DNA from: Vitellaria paradoxa
Lineage: Eukaryota > Streptophyta > Magnoliopsida > Ericales > Sapotaceae
Assembly: GCA_019916065.1 (NCBI GenBank)
Contig: CM034234.1
Coordinates: forward strand, 4,748,342-4,812,341
Length of the DNA: 64,000 nt
Reading direction: 5' to 3'
Both the position numbers and the translations under genes were made by a program. Under the pieces are notes generated by a model, which was given only the letters and a program-made list of their open reading frames with translations, had not been told where the DNA came from and made no database searches. Each line of letters begins with the position of its first letter. Position 1 is the stretch's first letter. This document shows positions 12,576 to 25,074 of the stretch, piece after piece.

Positions 12576-13466
12576 TGGTATCAGAGTTCCGGGTTAGGAG
12601 ATCAAGGGTTTACACAATGGCTGAAGACAAATACAAGATCGAGAAGTTTAATAGTACGAACTACGCTTTTTGGAAGATGTAGATAGAAGATATTTTGTAT
12701 CAGAAGGATTTATATCTTCCGATGAGTGGGAAAAAGCTAGAAAGTGTAACATAATAAGATTGGAATATTTTTTATTGTAAAGTTTTAGGGACTGTGCGAT
12801 TGAGCCCCGCGCTGTCAACTGTGTCAAATATTGCCAAAGAAAAGATTACAGAAGATTTATTCAAAGTCTTAGAAAAGATGTACGAGAAATTTTCTGTGAG
12901 GAATAAGTATATCTTCTGAAAAAGTCATTTAATTTAAAGATGCCTGAAACTCCGTTGTTATTGAATATTTGAATGAATTTAATATAGTCACGAATCAGTT
13001 AGAATCCATAGGTATTAATTTTAATGGTGAAATTAGAACTCTTATTTTATTATCGAGTTTGCCAAAAAGTTGGAATAGACTCGTCGTAGCAATTAATAAT
13101 TTCTCTGGATCTGCAAAATAAACTTAGAGGATGTTGCTAGGCTGATTTTAGGAAAAGAGGTTAGGAGAAGAGTATTGAGTGAGGATGTACTTTTGGTTTA
13201 ACATTAAATATAGAGGAAAGAGGTAAGTCTGCAAATAAGAGAGTCAATAAGAGCAAGTGAAAAGAAAATTCTAAAAATAGAGGTAAGTGTAAATCTTATA
13301 ATAGAGATGTGAAACTTGAGGGTTGTTAGAATTGTAGTTAGATGGGGTACTTAAAGCAAGATTGTGGAGTACCATAAAAAAAGTAGTAGAATGAGAATAA
13401 TCAAGGGAGTAAGAACATTGCCAAAGTTCCAACTGCCGTAGACGCGGATTATTGTTAGTTTATATA
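12576..13466 (+). pseudogene. Copia PBS and gag remnant, second copy
   Basis: Same primer-binding site, Gag start, stop codons and broken zinc knuckle as at 3710-4600. I found no differences. It is dead sequence duplicated with the unit. Confidence 0.75.
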
Positions 13467-14011
13467 ATACAATAAGGTGGTTTTTGAAAATATTCTTCTC
13501 ACAAACTAAGATTTAATGATTAAAAGTATTATTTCTTTCATTCAACAATTGAAATCATTTTTATATTTTAAAACTTTGGTTAATTTTATTTTAATTGAAT
13601 TGAATCAAATTATTTTGATTAATTTGGTTCTTAATTCAGTTTTAGTTTTTTTGTTAAAAACTTAAAAAAAAAAAAGGGTAATTTGGTTTAACCTGAATAA
13701 ACATTTCTAACAATGATGTTTTCTTCTAGCTAGCTTTTTAATAGCTAACTTTTTAGCTTTTTGTCAATTTGACAGTTTTACTCTACAATATTTAAAAGAA
13801 GTATAAAATATAAAAGAATAAATTTAATCATTTTAAAAAAATAAAAAAATTAACAACTGATAGCTAGAACTACTAGCTACCTTTCCCCCAACGGTGCCTA
13901 ACCATTTGAAAAGTCCACCATATGAGCAACGTTCAATAACCACGTAGAAGAAAGCCGAAAGTAACATAAAATTGCACTAATTTAGAGAGAAAACTTAATT
14001 GTACTTTGTTA

Positions 14012-14042
<31 letters not shown>

Positions 14043-15199
14043 GAAGGAGGCTCATTGTTATATGAATTTTTAATTAATTTTTATTTTATTTCAAAAAGTT
14101 AAAAATATTATATCAAACAATAGATAATGAATATTTATTAGTTAAAGATGTTTAAATAAATAATAAGTAATTAAAAGGTATTTAAATAAAATAAAATAAT
14201 ATTATAAGAGTAGTGAGTGGTTAAAGGACATTTAAGAAAAATAAAAAATAAAAAGGTAAAATGACTTAAATAGTTTACAAAAATTAAAACATTATTTATT
14301 CACTACTTTTAAATAATGAGTGATTATTAGTGGTGAAAATTTTTTGAACCAATCAATCACCCACAAAGCAAAAATAATAACACCAGAGAATAACGGAAAA
14401 ATCCTTTCATAAGGAGAAAAACCTCAATTACAAATCCTACTACCAACAGGTTACAAAATCCTATACTTGAATTCACTATGCCTCACTCAAACAAATTTTT
14501 TCGCAAATTGTGCTCGATTCATTCAACAAATCCTACAAATGGACTTTCTATCTCAAACAGAAAATAAAGAAAGAATACAAAGAAAAATAAGAGAAAGAGA
14601 CCTACAAGCTCACAAAGAAAAAATTCTACTTCATAAAAGACTATAATATACCCCTTCAATTCCCCTCTTGATTCACACATTGTACATTAAGTTTGGGTGC
14701 ATATATATAGACTAACAAAATTTTAGTCCATTTAAGACTCAAATATATAAACAAATTTCCTAAGCGGAAACAAAATTTTCCATAAAATAATTCACTTGAA
14801 CCATCATGCTCCCATTGGCCAGATTGTGAGGTCTATGGGAATCCAGTCATCAATATGGGCGAACCCTCGTACATTCTACAGGATTTCAGCACCAATGTGG
14901 CGCAGTCACACGCTCTCTGCATGCTTGCTGCGATGCATACTAGAATTTTGCGTGTGTGTTTTCTAATCTGTGCAATTTTCTTCTTCACCCTAGTTGGACT
15001 TGAATTGCAATATTATGGTTGTGGTCTTTTAGAAACTTGTCAATTTGAAAAATTTTTAATTTAGAAAATATACAAACCTTTACCTTTATTCAATTTAGAA
15101 AACATTTAAATTTGTCATATTTAATTTAAAATTTTGTATGAATTTATCACAAAAAAACCTTACAGGTGGCTAACGGTTATCAATGAAAAAAATAACGTG
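13467..15199. other. Non-coding stretch of unit 2
   Basis: Equivalent of 4601-6334: inverted-repeat arm (about 13581-13711), MITE-like segment, diverged DUF247-flank block (about 13900-14015), AT microsatellite (2 bp shorter than in unit 1), the dispersed AT-rich repeat (about 14134-14352) and LTR-like sequence. Differences from unit 1 start to appear near 14313 and become more frequent toward the DUF247 gene. Confidence 0.5.
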
Positions 15200-15335
15200 T
15201 GAAAATAATTGAACCTAAAACAGTAGGCATTTGAAAGTTGAACATTTTGGACTAATTTGGAAGGGAAACTTGTGTTTTGTTAGTATAGTTCAAAAACGTA
15301 CCCTGATCCAAATTAAAATGTACTTCTTTAATATT
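15200..15335. repeat. DUF247 3'-flank conserved block, copy 2
   Basis: Counterpart of 6335-6470, placed in the same position downstream of the second DUF247 copy. Confidence 0.6.
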
Positions 15336-15556
15336 TAATTAGATACAACGTACCTGAACACAGACAAATGTTACACTGAGATATACCCACGCAAAAAAAA
15401 AAAAAAGGAAAAAAAATTGGGAGTTCTCACCGGAAAGGGAAATAGGCTACTTATTAATTGCTAAACATATTGGACAGACACACACTTGCATTTTATTCTC
15501 GAACAATTAGTTGACTGACTTGTTGATACATAATACTGTGATTGCTGGGAGTTTAT

Positions 15557-17008
15557 TCATCCACTGAAACTGCGGACAAAATTTACGATTTGAATTCCGA
15601 AAGTGAGGAAGGCAAGACAGAAGGCAACGGTTGTCCATGGACTGGAAAAATATTTACGTCTCAGTTCTGCCCTAAAATTTGGCCACGGGTGCCGTCTGTA
15701 GTTGCCAACTTTGCCACATACTCCCTGAAAGAAGAATTCTCCCAGAGAGACCTCGGTGCAGAGATTGTTGATGAGCTTTGAGGCCTCTTCGTTGCAGCCA
15801 AAAAGGTTATGAATAACTTTAGCCTTCTGAAGCAGTTGCACATCCTTTTCAGTGTCGATGAGTCTGTCCAAGAGGAATGCATAGGACGTGAAGTGGCAAG
15901 GGACACCGGGGGCAATCTGCTCAAAAGCAATAAAGTTTCTGAACAGTGTATCGGTGGAACTGCACATCAACAAAGGCGGGATTTTAAAAGTAGCTCTTCG
16001 AAACCACTATTTAATAGGCCCAGGTTCTATGAATTGGCCTTCTTTCATGGTAAGGGCCTCATCAGCTTCAAACTTGACTCCTGCATGGTCCAGGTCGGAT
16101 GCAGAATATAGGAATTCAATGTTGTCTGTGCTGTCAGGATAACTATCGTAATCTTTATCAGAAGGATAATAGTATCTGTGCATAATCTGGAGGATGTGTT
16201 TATCTTCATCCACAGAGATGGCCTGCTGATTTTCCGACTCTTCGATGTCTTCCACGTCAGCTAGATTTATGGAGCTTCCCGGTCTTCCCAAAGTAAAAAA
16301 GCATCCAATGATCAATCTTCTGAGCGGTAGGATGGCATTTCCTTTGCATGCTTCCTGAATCTTTTTCAGGGTGTTGTCGAACAAATTCTTAAGAACAAAG
16401 AAAGGAAGCTGATTCTCAAGCAGCATCAAGTCAATTAGCAAGTTGATGGGGGTCAGCCTGGAACCGAAAACAGGGTCTCTTTTGGCCTCCTCATATGGGG
16501 CATTGCTCCCCGGTAGAGGATTACCCCGCACGAGGTAGTAGAACACGTAGAGAAATTCGAGTACGAAACAACCGTCAAGCACCAGCATCTCTTCATTCAG
16601 CTTGTCTCTGACAACGCTGTCGTAGCATTTCTTGGCATCATCCAATAAACATTTCATTTGGCGTAAACAATCATCTAGCGCATGAGATTTGCGATCTTTC
16701 TCCGGTATGTCCTGGTACACCGACAATGTTGACATTCGATCAAGGAGGGAAAATAAGAAACTCTTTTTGATGGCCTGCATAGGTTGCAGATGGCTTTCGT
16801 GGCTGTGAAGTGGCCCAATAGACACGAGCTGAGGAGCATAAGCACTTTCCCTCAGATTACGGATCGCCTCCGGTACCCTGTACATAGTCATGCAATGCAC
16901 GGATCGTTTGAAATCATATGCATCTTCCCGTGTATCGTCAAACAAATTTTTTTGAGGACTATTAGGGACGGATTGGTTGGGAATGTTGTCGCTGGACGAC
17001 ATTGCCAT
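15557..17008 (-). pseudogene. DUF247 copy 2, premature stop at codon 334
   Basis: Same 484-codon span as copy 1, but codon 334 (TGG, first Trp of KWWFRR) is TAG (plus-strand CTA at 16007-16009), caused by one C-to-T change at 16008. The upstream frame gives 333 residues; the downstream frame is otherwise open to the normal stop. Other differences from copy 1 that I can read are D11N, T96S, S169N, G177R and H262Q, plus at least three silent changes. At positions 177 and 262 the third, more distant copy agrees with copy 1, so the changes arose in copy 2. The truncated product would lack the last third and the membrane anchor. It is either a young pseudogene or a gene for a soluble truncated form. 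Confidence 0.9.
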
Positions 17009-17119
17009 TGCTAGCCAGTGCTTGCTTGCTTTTGCTGGTGAATATTTTGTGGTTTAGGATCTGCGGCCGGGTTTACTCTAATTTCGGCTTGGCATGTGAA
17101 GTCCCACTCCTAGCTATCA

Positions 17120-17127
17120 CATTTATA
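17120..17127 (-). promoter_or_regulatory. TATA box of DUF247 copy 2
   Basis: CATTTATA on the plus strand gives TATAAATG on the coding strand, one base different from TATAAATA of copy 1 and at the same distance from the ATG. Confidence 0.45.
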
Positions 17128-17726
17128 CACAGCAGCACTCCTCCTAACTGGTGCGATTTAGCAAACAGTGGGCCCCAAGCTCAATATATCCATTGGCCCC
17201 TTTAATCCACCCAATAATAATAACAATAACGTCAAAAAAAAAAAATTAACTGTTGCTGCCACACTTTTGGACAATTAGATTAAAATTCAACAATTTTAGT
17301 ATATTTGTATATTTTTTAATTAAAAAATACATAAATATATGTGAACCCAATTCCAAAAATATGATGTCATATAATTAACATTAATCATATGTTAACAGTA
17401 TCCAAATCCTAACAATAATAATAATAATTAAACTTTGTCATTGACTCGTTGCTATCATCACATGATTCACGACACAAATATAATAATTCATATATTTTAA
17501 TGTGAGAATTATTAATAATTAAATATATCATGTGCGTCAAAATTACTTATTTTTCTAATATAATTATATTCTGTATGTAATTATATTGTTTAATTTATAA
17601 TTATTTATGAGATATGACTCATCTAGTTTTTTCTATATATATAGAAACATTGATATTCTAATTTAATTGGGATATGACAATTAATTCGGAATCTAAAAGT
17701 AGATGCTAAGTCTTTTCCTATCTTAG

Positions 17727-17811
17727 GTTTTTTTGGAACGTTTATTGTAACGATTTTTTTTTTTAAAGTCTCTATGATTTGCTTAGTACGTACCTAAATC
17801 TTTAGTTTTAA
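17727..17811. repeat. Third partial copy of the duplicated unit
   Basis: About 85 bp match the first bases of units 1 and 2 (GGAACGTTT, TTTTTAA, GTCTCTATGATTTGCTTAG, ACGTACCTAAATCTT). The match breaks at AGTTTTAA. The following about 75 bp (17808-17885) instead match 15119-15200, a segment inside the unit next to the DUF247 3' flank. The junction therefore joins two parts of the repeat that are not adjacent elsewhere. Confidence 0.75.
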
Positions 17812-18776
17812 TTTAAAATTTTGTATGAATTTGTCAAAAAAAAAAATCTTACAGGCGGTCAAAGGTTATCAATGAAAAAAATAAAAATTTTATAAAAAAT
17901 TAAGTTTATAAAATTTTAAATTTCACCACTACTCTTATTTCCTTTAAAACAATATAAAGATATATAGATAGATAAACACACACATTGTCCAAAACATTGA
18001 ATCCAAACGATACCTTCCTAGAAACCACGATTACACCTAACACATTTTTGTTCTTCTTGTACCGAACAAGCATAATATTTTCAGCTTGCACTTGTATCTT
18101 GAAAAAGCCATCTATGGTTACCAGTGGATACATGTGATCAATTCAACATTCAAAATTACACCCTGAGATGACATAAAATTTTAATAACGCATGTGATGAC
18201 GTTATAGCAACTTTTCAAACACAATACAGTAAGATGACATATGAAAAATAAATGGAATGCCACAAGCCCAACTGTTTGAAAAATCTACCAGATGGAGCAA
18301 TATATGTTTAATTACCAGGTAGAAAACAGCTTAAAATTACGTAATTTTGTACTTTTAAGTTGGAAGGAAAAGTTAATTGCCCTTAATTTGTTAATATATA
18401 TATATATATATATATAAACACATACTATACATAAAGTTTAAAACATTGAATCCAAATGATACTTCCTTATAAATCAAGAAATAGGGAGGTTGACATTACT
18501 TTTAATATTAGTGTGATGAAATTAAAATTCAGAATTATTAAATTAAAATTTAATAATTTAGATACATTTATAATTTTTTAGAATTAAAACAGAAAAATTA
18601 AACCATTCGTAATTTGTTTTTATCTTAGCTTGCATTTATCTAGAAAAGGCCATTTATGGTTACTAATGAATACATATGATCCATTCAACATTCAAAATTA
18701 TTGTACGATTAGTTGAAATTAATTTCAAAGTAGTCACCGTCCATTAATTTAGACTGAAATGGCTTATTAACAGTGG
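17812..18776. repeat. Diverged tandem repeats of DUF247-flank type
   Basis: No gene. Two diverged copies of a segment containing AAAACATTGAATCCAAA, GATAC(C)TTCCT, CTTGCA(C)TT and AACATTCAAAATTA lie at about 17985-18170 and 18440-18705. Between them (about 18265-18400) is a diverged DUF247 3'-flank block with CAGATGGAGCAA and an AT microsatellite. These look like remains of older duplications of gene flanks. Confidence 0.5.
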
Positions 18777-18781
18777 CTATT

Positions 18782-20266
18782 TGACGTAGGAGAAGCAGAT
18801 TTAAAAAAAAAAAAACAGTTGTGCAAATGAACTGCAAATTTTCTATTGGGTATAAGAGTACTAAAAAAAAAAAAAAAGAAGGAAAGAAAACACAGATTTA
18901 TCGTAAAGAGAACTTCTTTAATGATTTTTCTATTAATCAAAATTTATTCAAGAACCCTGCAAGTTTACAAAGCTTAAATAGAGAAAAATCTTACAAAAAC
19001 ATAACCAAAATTAAGAAATATAATAATGAAAAATAAGAAAACAAAAATAACTACTAATTGTAGGAAGTAATTAAATTCAGTACTAAGTTAAAAAAATATC
19101 CTAAAAAAATTTAAAAGCATAAGTAAATAATCTAAAACTGATTCTAAATAATAAAATTAATATTTAAATATAATTTTTTGACAAGTCACCAAACAAAGTA
19201 ATAAATTTTCTTAATAAAATATTATTATAATTTTTAGCTTGCATCATTCTCCCCATGTTGGAAATAATTCATGCTCAAATTTAAATTTTCATACTTCATA
19301 GATTTTTTAGCATGAAAATATGATTTAATCATTAAGAAAAATAATTTTCACCAAAATATTAATTGTGATACTCACAAATTTCTCCAATTATGTAATCAAT
19401 GAATCTTTAGAAAATTTATTTAAGAACGGATCATTGTCGGTGGATGTTATTGAAATGATTTAATTTATATATTGTTCAACAATATTCAACTCTTCATCAA
19501 AGACATGCAGTTTAACCCAATTCATACTTTGATCTAGAGCAATTGTTGATGTGAATGGAAACTCTTTTTCAGAAAGTTCTTTTTCTAAATATTCTTCTTC
19601 TTTGGAAGAATGATTAAAAAAAATTGAGTTACAAATTTTCCTTTTGAATGCTCTTCACTCTTTGAAGATTGATCCAAGAATAGGTCGTGAGATTGATTTC
19701 CAATAGTTAAAGCAGTAACTTGTTGGAATAACGTCCTGATCATCTCTTCTAAATGATGGAAACACTTCTACCATCGCGTCTTTTGTGTGACTTCATTGCT
19801 TTCAAAAACTTGCTTAATAGGAACAACTTGTGAATCATTACCACACAACATTTCTTAGTACCACCTAATGCCATGAGCTCTAATATTAACTAATATAGAA
19901 GAATCAAATGAAAACGAACAGTTGAGTAGGTGGACTATAAATTTCTGTTTAGTATAAAAATACCTAAAAAATAATACATATTTACTGTAGATACAACTCC
20001 TCTAATGGTTTTTCTATTAATCAAAGTCCACTCAAGAGTCCTGTAAACTTACAAAGTTAAACAAATTAAGTAAGTAGTAATGTTAGAAAGTTTCTAACTT
20101 CAATCCTAAATTAATAAAATATTCTAAAAAAAATTGAATGTTTAATTAAATATTTTAAAACTGATTATAAATAAAATTGATATATAAATATAATTTATTG
20201 TCGAGTAATCCATTACAGTAATAAATTTTTTTAATAAAATATTATTATAATTTTTAACCTCCATCA
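18782..20266 (-). mobile_element. Internally deleted LTR retrotransposon
   Basis: Two related LTRs (18782-19246 and 19891-20266) flank only about 640 bp. The element is bounded by the 5-bp target duplication CTATT (18777-18781 and 20267-20271). On the minus strand the right LTR is the 5' LTR. A decayed tRNA-iMet primer-binding site lies next to it (GCTCTAATATTA at 19877-19888, cf. GCTCTGATACCA). A purine tract (plus strand TTCTCCCC) abuts the left LTR. The internal part reads as broken Gag-like sequence with no pol domains. The LTRs are strongly diverged and differ in length (465 and 376 bp), so the insertion is old. Confidence 0.8.
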
Positions 20267-20640
20267 CTATTGACATATTATTGACGAGACCAAGCACGCA
20301 TAGGGATCATAGTCCATAAGTTTCGTATCTGAATGGGCCATGGCATATTGACATGTCACTTTAGTGATGTGCTTAATAATGTTGCAATTTTTCAAACAAA
20401 TCAAATTTCTCTCTTTTTCAACTATATCTCTTATCAATACGACAACAGATTGAAAGGCCAAATGGCCTAATTAATGATGCAGCAACTTTTTCAAACAAAA
20501 TAATTAATTTACTCATATTTTCAAATATACATCTTATCAACACAATTATATATTGACAGATTTAGTTAATGTCAATTTTATCGTTTAACGGCAAGATAAT
20601 TTTTTAAACAAAATAATTTCTTGTCCTTTTCATTTATCCT
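20267..20640 (-). other. Possible RNase H-like fragment and degenerate repeats
   Basis: A 64-codon frame (20267-20461) has the spacing of the end of plant RNase H-like (RVT_3) domains: an IRDIVEKE helix, an IKHIT strand and a YDPYACLVSSI end. Catalytic residues are not evident. To its right, a TTTTTCAAACAAAAT-type segment recurs about every 100 bp (about 20395, 20490 and 20615). This could be a piece of a non-LTR element or host gene; the call is weak. Confidence 0.25.
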
Positions 20641-22030
20641 AATTCACATCATTAGAAAACAGAAAAAGAGCAACAATGAGAGTGAGAGCAAAAATATGAG
20701 GGCATTAATTTAAAAAAAAAACATAAAATTGATTGCTGCCATATAGTGCCTATCAAAAAAATTTAAGTATATATTTTAAAATATGTTTTATATAAAATAA
20801 TTTTAAAGATAGAATAGGTTTTTAACTCTTTTTTTTTTTATGTATCGATACGATACAACTACATTATCTCTATAACTTTTGTGTAATAGTCTCTTACATA
20901 ATCATTATACTTGCTAATAACTCATCTCAAGGTTATCTATCTATAGTGTATTTTAGTCATTATAATATTACGCAAGTAATGGATTAAAAATGAATTCATT
21001 TTCAAGTTAAGATTCAACGAAAATTGTTTTAAATTTGTAAATTCAAAAATTGAAGTGTGATTTGCCACCGCTATGTAAAAAGGTTATATGATTTATTCAA
21101 ATCTATACAATTTCATATTAAAAGACTCACTGACTTAATGAAGACTAATTTAGATATTATCGATATAATTGAAATTCATCATTTTATTTTGATTTCATTC
21201 GGTAATGTTTATGTTTTTTTCAATTATATAATTTTCTTCCAAAATAAACGCTGATAAAAACGTTTATTAATGAAATTTTGTTTACAAATAAATAACCTTA
21301 TCTTTATAAACATTTACCTTTAGTAAAACATTATGTTTATAAATAATTTAAATGAATAAATATATATTATAAAATATTTAATATGTAATGATAATACATT
21401 TCAATAAATTATATTAATAAATAAGATAATTTAATAATAAATTATTATTTATTAAAACTAATTTAATTTGAACAAATATTTCCATAAGATAATTATTTAA
21501 TATTTAATTATTATTTATAAAAAATAATCATTCATTTCTTATCTCTTTAAACATCATTATTGAAATGTTTATTGTCATAAAATCGGATAGATAAGGTAAT
21601 AAGTAAAATCTTGCATCTGCTTTTAAAGATGATATTGGGATAAAGATGACTAAACCAATTAAAGTGGTAAGTTCTGATTTGAGATTGCTCATTAATTATT
21701 ATCACACCGGAGAGCCTTAGAAGAGGCATCCTAACTGAAAAAACTACAAGCTTTATATGATAAGAGAATAAACATCGATTCATTTCGAAAGTTCTAGCTA
21801 CCACACAGAGCAATGTTTGTTTATAAGAATTGATGGAAACCCAGATTAAATCTGATAAAATTCAGTTTGTTCATATTTACCAAACTATGGTCATAGCGAA
21901 ATGAATATAATTTATTGTACAAATGGCTGTCCCCTGTCACTATTCATTTAAATTTAGAATTATTATTATTAATTAATATTAATATCAAAATCATAATAAA
22001 GAATGTATTTTCGTGTGATTCTCCACTTTT
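20641..22030. other. AT-rich, nothing recognised
   Basis: Only short AT-driven frames (for example 21547-21813, minus, 88 codons, no motif known to me). No RNA gene, transposon end or repeat array is evident. Confidence 0.5.
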
Positions 22031-22032
22031 AT

Positions 22033-22110
22033 CATTTGAGAGGTTTGTCAGATGGAGCAACGTCCGTTCACCATGTAAAAAGTAATGTAAAATTAAATAA
22101 TTTTTTATTA
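22033..22110. repeat. Diverged DUF247-flank block
   Basis: The segment around CAGATGGAGCAACG, CCATGTAAAAAGTAATGTAAAATTA resembles the flank blocks at 5036 and 18265. No DUF247 coding sequence is recognisable next to it. Confidence 0.35.
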
Positions 22111-22146
22111 ATTGAAAAGCAAATCTTGTCTAGCCAAAAAAAAAAA

Positions 22147-22147
<1 letters not shown>

Positions 22148-22178
<31 letters not shown>
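22148..22178. repeat. (AAT)n microsatellite
   Basis: About ten consecutive AAT units preceded by an A run. Confidence 0.9.
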
Positions 22179-22181
<3 letters not shown>

Positions 22182-22554
22182 CAATGTTATCGCAATGAAG
22201 CTTCTAGTCCTTGCTAGTAAATAATGATAGGAAGTTAAATCAAAAGCTAAACGCGATTTTTTTTTTTTTTTTATTGTATACTAGCACATGCATATCTTTC
22301 CGACCAACTCGGGTCTTGTCAACCTGTGATAACCACATGAATTTGATCTTTCAAAATTCAATGTTAAGTACAAATTATTGTGAGTTTTTTTTTTTTTCTT
22401 AATACTTTTAATTTTATGACACATTACAAGTATTATTTAGTCAAAGTTTGCTTTTAACTGATAATTAATTTAATGGGATAAAAGTAGGCAAATCAATTAA
22501 ATCTTTCGGGTGAGATTTGAAAGTGACACTGGCACACCTAAAAGTTGAAGGCAC

Positions 22555-22685
22555 GCGAAAATAATTGAACCAACACCACCTAAAAAGACGATCGAATTCG
22601 CAATTTTGTACTAATTTGGATAGAAAACTTGTCTTTTGTCACCATAGTCAAACAACGTGCATCCAAAAATGATACTTCCGGTGAA
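22555..22685. repeat. DUF247 3'-flank block without a gene
   Basis: Contains GAAAATAATTGAACC, TTTTGTACTAATTTGGATAG, AAAACTTGTCTTTTGTCA and GCATCCAAAAATGATACTTCC, the same order as downstream of the three DUF247 copies. No DUF247 reading frame follows on the right-hand side. It may mark a deleted paralogue. Confidence 0.5.
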
Positions 22686-24319
22686 GAGATGATAGAAGGG
22701 CAAACTAAATCATACCAAACTCATTTTTGTTTGGACTGTCTTGCATATCTTCCTAGATAGCCAGCTGGCTCGCTACCCTCGAAGGGATCCGTTATTTTAG
22801 AGTAAATTATTAGTGTGTCTGTTTGTCTTGCATGCACTGTATATATTTTATTTTTTTATTAATTAAAATTAAATAATTATTCATTTATCTTTTCACATAT
22901 TTTTTATATAATCATAACGTTATAAATTTCTTTATACAAAAACTCAATAAAAAAATATAATTATAATACCATAAATACTTTTATTTTTAATAAAAATTAT
23001 GATTTTTTAAATATATACGGAAAATAACTTACCAAGTTTTTTCTTAGAAATTTTAATAAGCGTTCAAACAATAACAATTTAATTTATTTTAAAAAAATTC
23101 ACTTGTATATGTAAATTATCCTACTATGATAAAAAATTTTATTTCAAAATTTTTTAAAAAATATTTGTTATTACAATAAATTCAAATTAAGTTTTCAGAA
23201 GAAAGATCCTTATACTTTGTTTGATAAATTTATCTGCATGCTTAAAAGTTAATTTTTCAATTCAAAATTTTCAATTCATTGATTTTTTTAATTAGAAATA
23301 TTTTTGATAATTTTATTTGAGAAAAAAAAATAATGGTTTTTATTTTGAATTTAAAATAAAGCCACCTCTTAGCTCGTTATTACGAAGGTAAAAAGTTACC
23401 AGCATACGCATTGTGTCCTTCTACCATGACGGCTAATCGCGATATCATTTGTCTGTCACTCTATGAGCGAGATTAGTTGACTGTGATAAATAAATTATTG
23501 CTTATTTTACCTCTATGTTACAATATTGTTATGCCCATATGAAAAATTATTTTATAAATAATTTGCTAGAATTAAAGTTAATTATTATGATAATAAAGTA
23601 TTGAAATAAATACATTTTTATGAAGATAAAAAATAAAATTCTTTATTAAAATTTATAAAAAATATACATTAATTGCAACTGTTATTCCGAATGTAATTAA
23701 ATTATACAAATAAATTGTTACATCAAGTTCAAATACAATGTATTTGTTATAAGTATACATTACCGGTACAACAATAAATCCTGCAAAACATAGTTGTAAG
23801 TATCATTCTTTTTATTAATTATGTCTAATAATTTTTAAAATTTATACAGTACTGTTCTTTTAATACCTATCTTTCAGGTTTTATATAATTGAATCCTTTC
23901 ACTGCTGCTTGATACTTATCTTTCATAGTTGACAAACATAGACCCTTTTACTGCTGTAATATATCCCAAGTTTGAACAAAAGAAGTATTCCTTTTTTTTT
24001 TTTAAATCAAACTTATACAACATAAAATTAAATTTTTGAATCAATATTGTGCATAATAACTATTTTATTTATTTTATTTTTAGATGAGAATTGTTATTAT
24101 TATAATTAAGTCAACGCCAATGCATGCGCAATGTGTGTGAATTTTTTTGTCTTAATAATCTATAAAAATATTTTTTAGTTTTGTAAATTATAAATATTTA
24201 CTTAATTTTTCTATTAATTTTTAATCAACCCATTAAAACTATGTGGGTTAATTTTATTTTTATTTTATTTTACTTAATTTTATGCCGATCCACACACGAT
24301 ACATGTGAGTTTTTATTAA
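22686..24319. other. AT-rich, nothing recognised
   Basis: AT-rich sequence with A/T runs and no convincing gene, RNA or transposon end. Confidence 0.5.
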
Positions 24320-24545
24320 TTAAAGGTATTTAAATAGATAGTAAATAATTAAAAGTTATTTAAATAAACTAAAAGAATATTATAAGAGTAGTTGGTAGTT
24401 AAAGAGCATTTAAGGAGAAAAATAAAAAAATAAAATTATTTAAATGATGTACAAAAGTTAAAAAATTACTTATATACCATTTTTAAATTATAAGTAATTA
24501 TTAGTAATTAAGGGTTATTAATAAAAAAAATATAAAGTATAAGGT
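24320..24545. repeat. Dispersed AT-rich repeat, diverged copy
   Basis: Relative of 5270-5490: TATTATAAGAGTAGT, GGTAGTTAAAGAGCATTTAA and CATTTTTAAATTATAAGTAA recur in the same order. Confidence 0.45.
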
Positions 24546-25074
24546 TTCAGCAATAAAATGGTACCAAAAAAAAAAAAAAAAGATTTCACCAATCTCTAGT
24601 ATTTGTCTTATAATAATATAGATTATGCAGTTCAACTTTCAATTTATGACAGTTATGATACCTTATAAATGACATATTTTATCAAAAATTATATACCAAC
24701 ATTTATGAATTCCTGACACACTAAATATTAACAGAGTGTTTGACTTAACAAAATACATCAAAAAAAATTAGTAAATTTTAATTTTTATCAATTTTTTTAA
24801 CTTCTTTCAATCAAATTTTATCATATATGGCTTTATCCTAACTTTTCATAAAAATTGACCGTTCAAAAACCACCGAACTTTGTATATTGATATATATGCA
24901 CAATTTTTCCTTTCGTTCTTTATATTTATTGTAACTTTTTCTAGTATAGTAGATGATTTTTTTTTTTTCTTTTTTCTTTCTTTTTTTTTTTTTTTTTTAA
25001 AGCTGCGGCATACCCTGATCGCACGGGTTATATACATATATATAACGGAACCAACACAATCATTTAAGGGTCAG

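Larger units (their letters stand above)
8867..17726. repeat. Tandem duplication, unit 2
   Basis: A near-perfect copy of 1-8866. The offset is 8866 through the copia remnant, 8864 past the AT microsatellite and 8881 across the DUF247 gene. The offset changes reflect poly-A, microsatellite and one 15-bp difference. Content and order match unit 1: spacer (8867-11430), copia LTR, gag remnant, repeats and a DUF247 gene with a premature stop. Confidence 0.95.
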
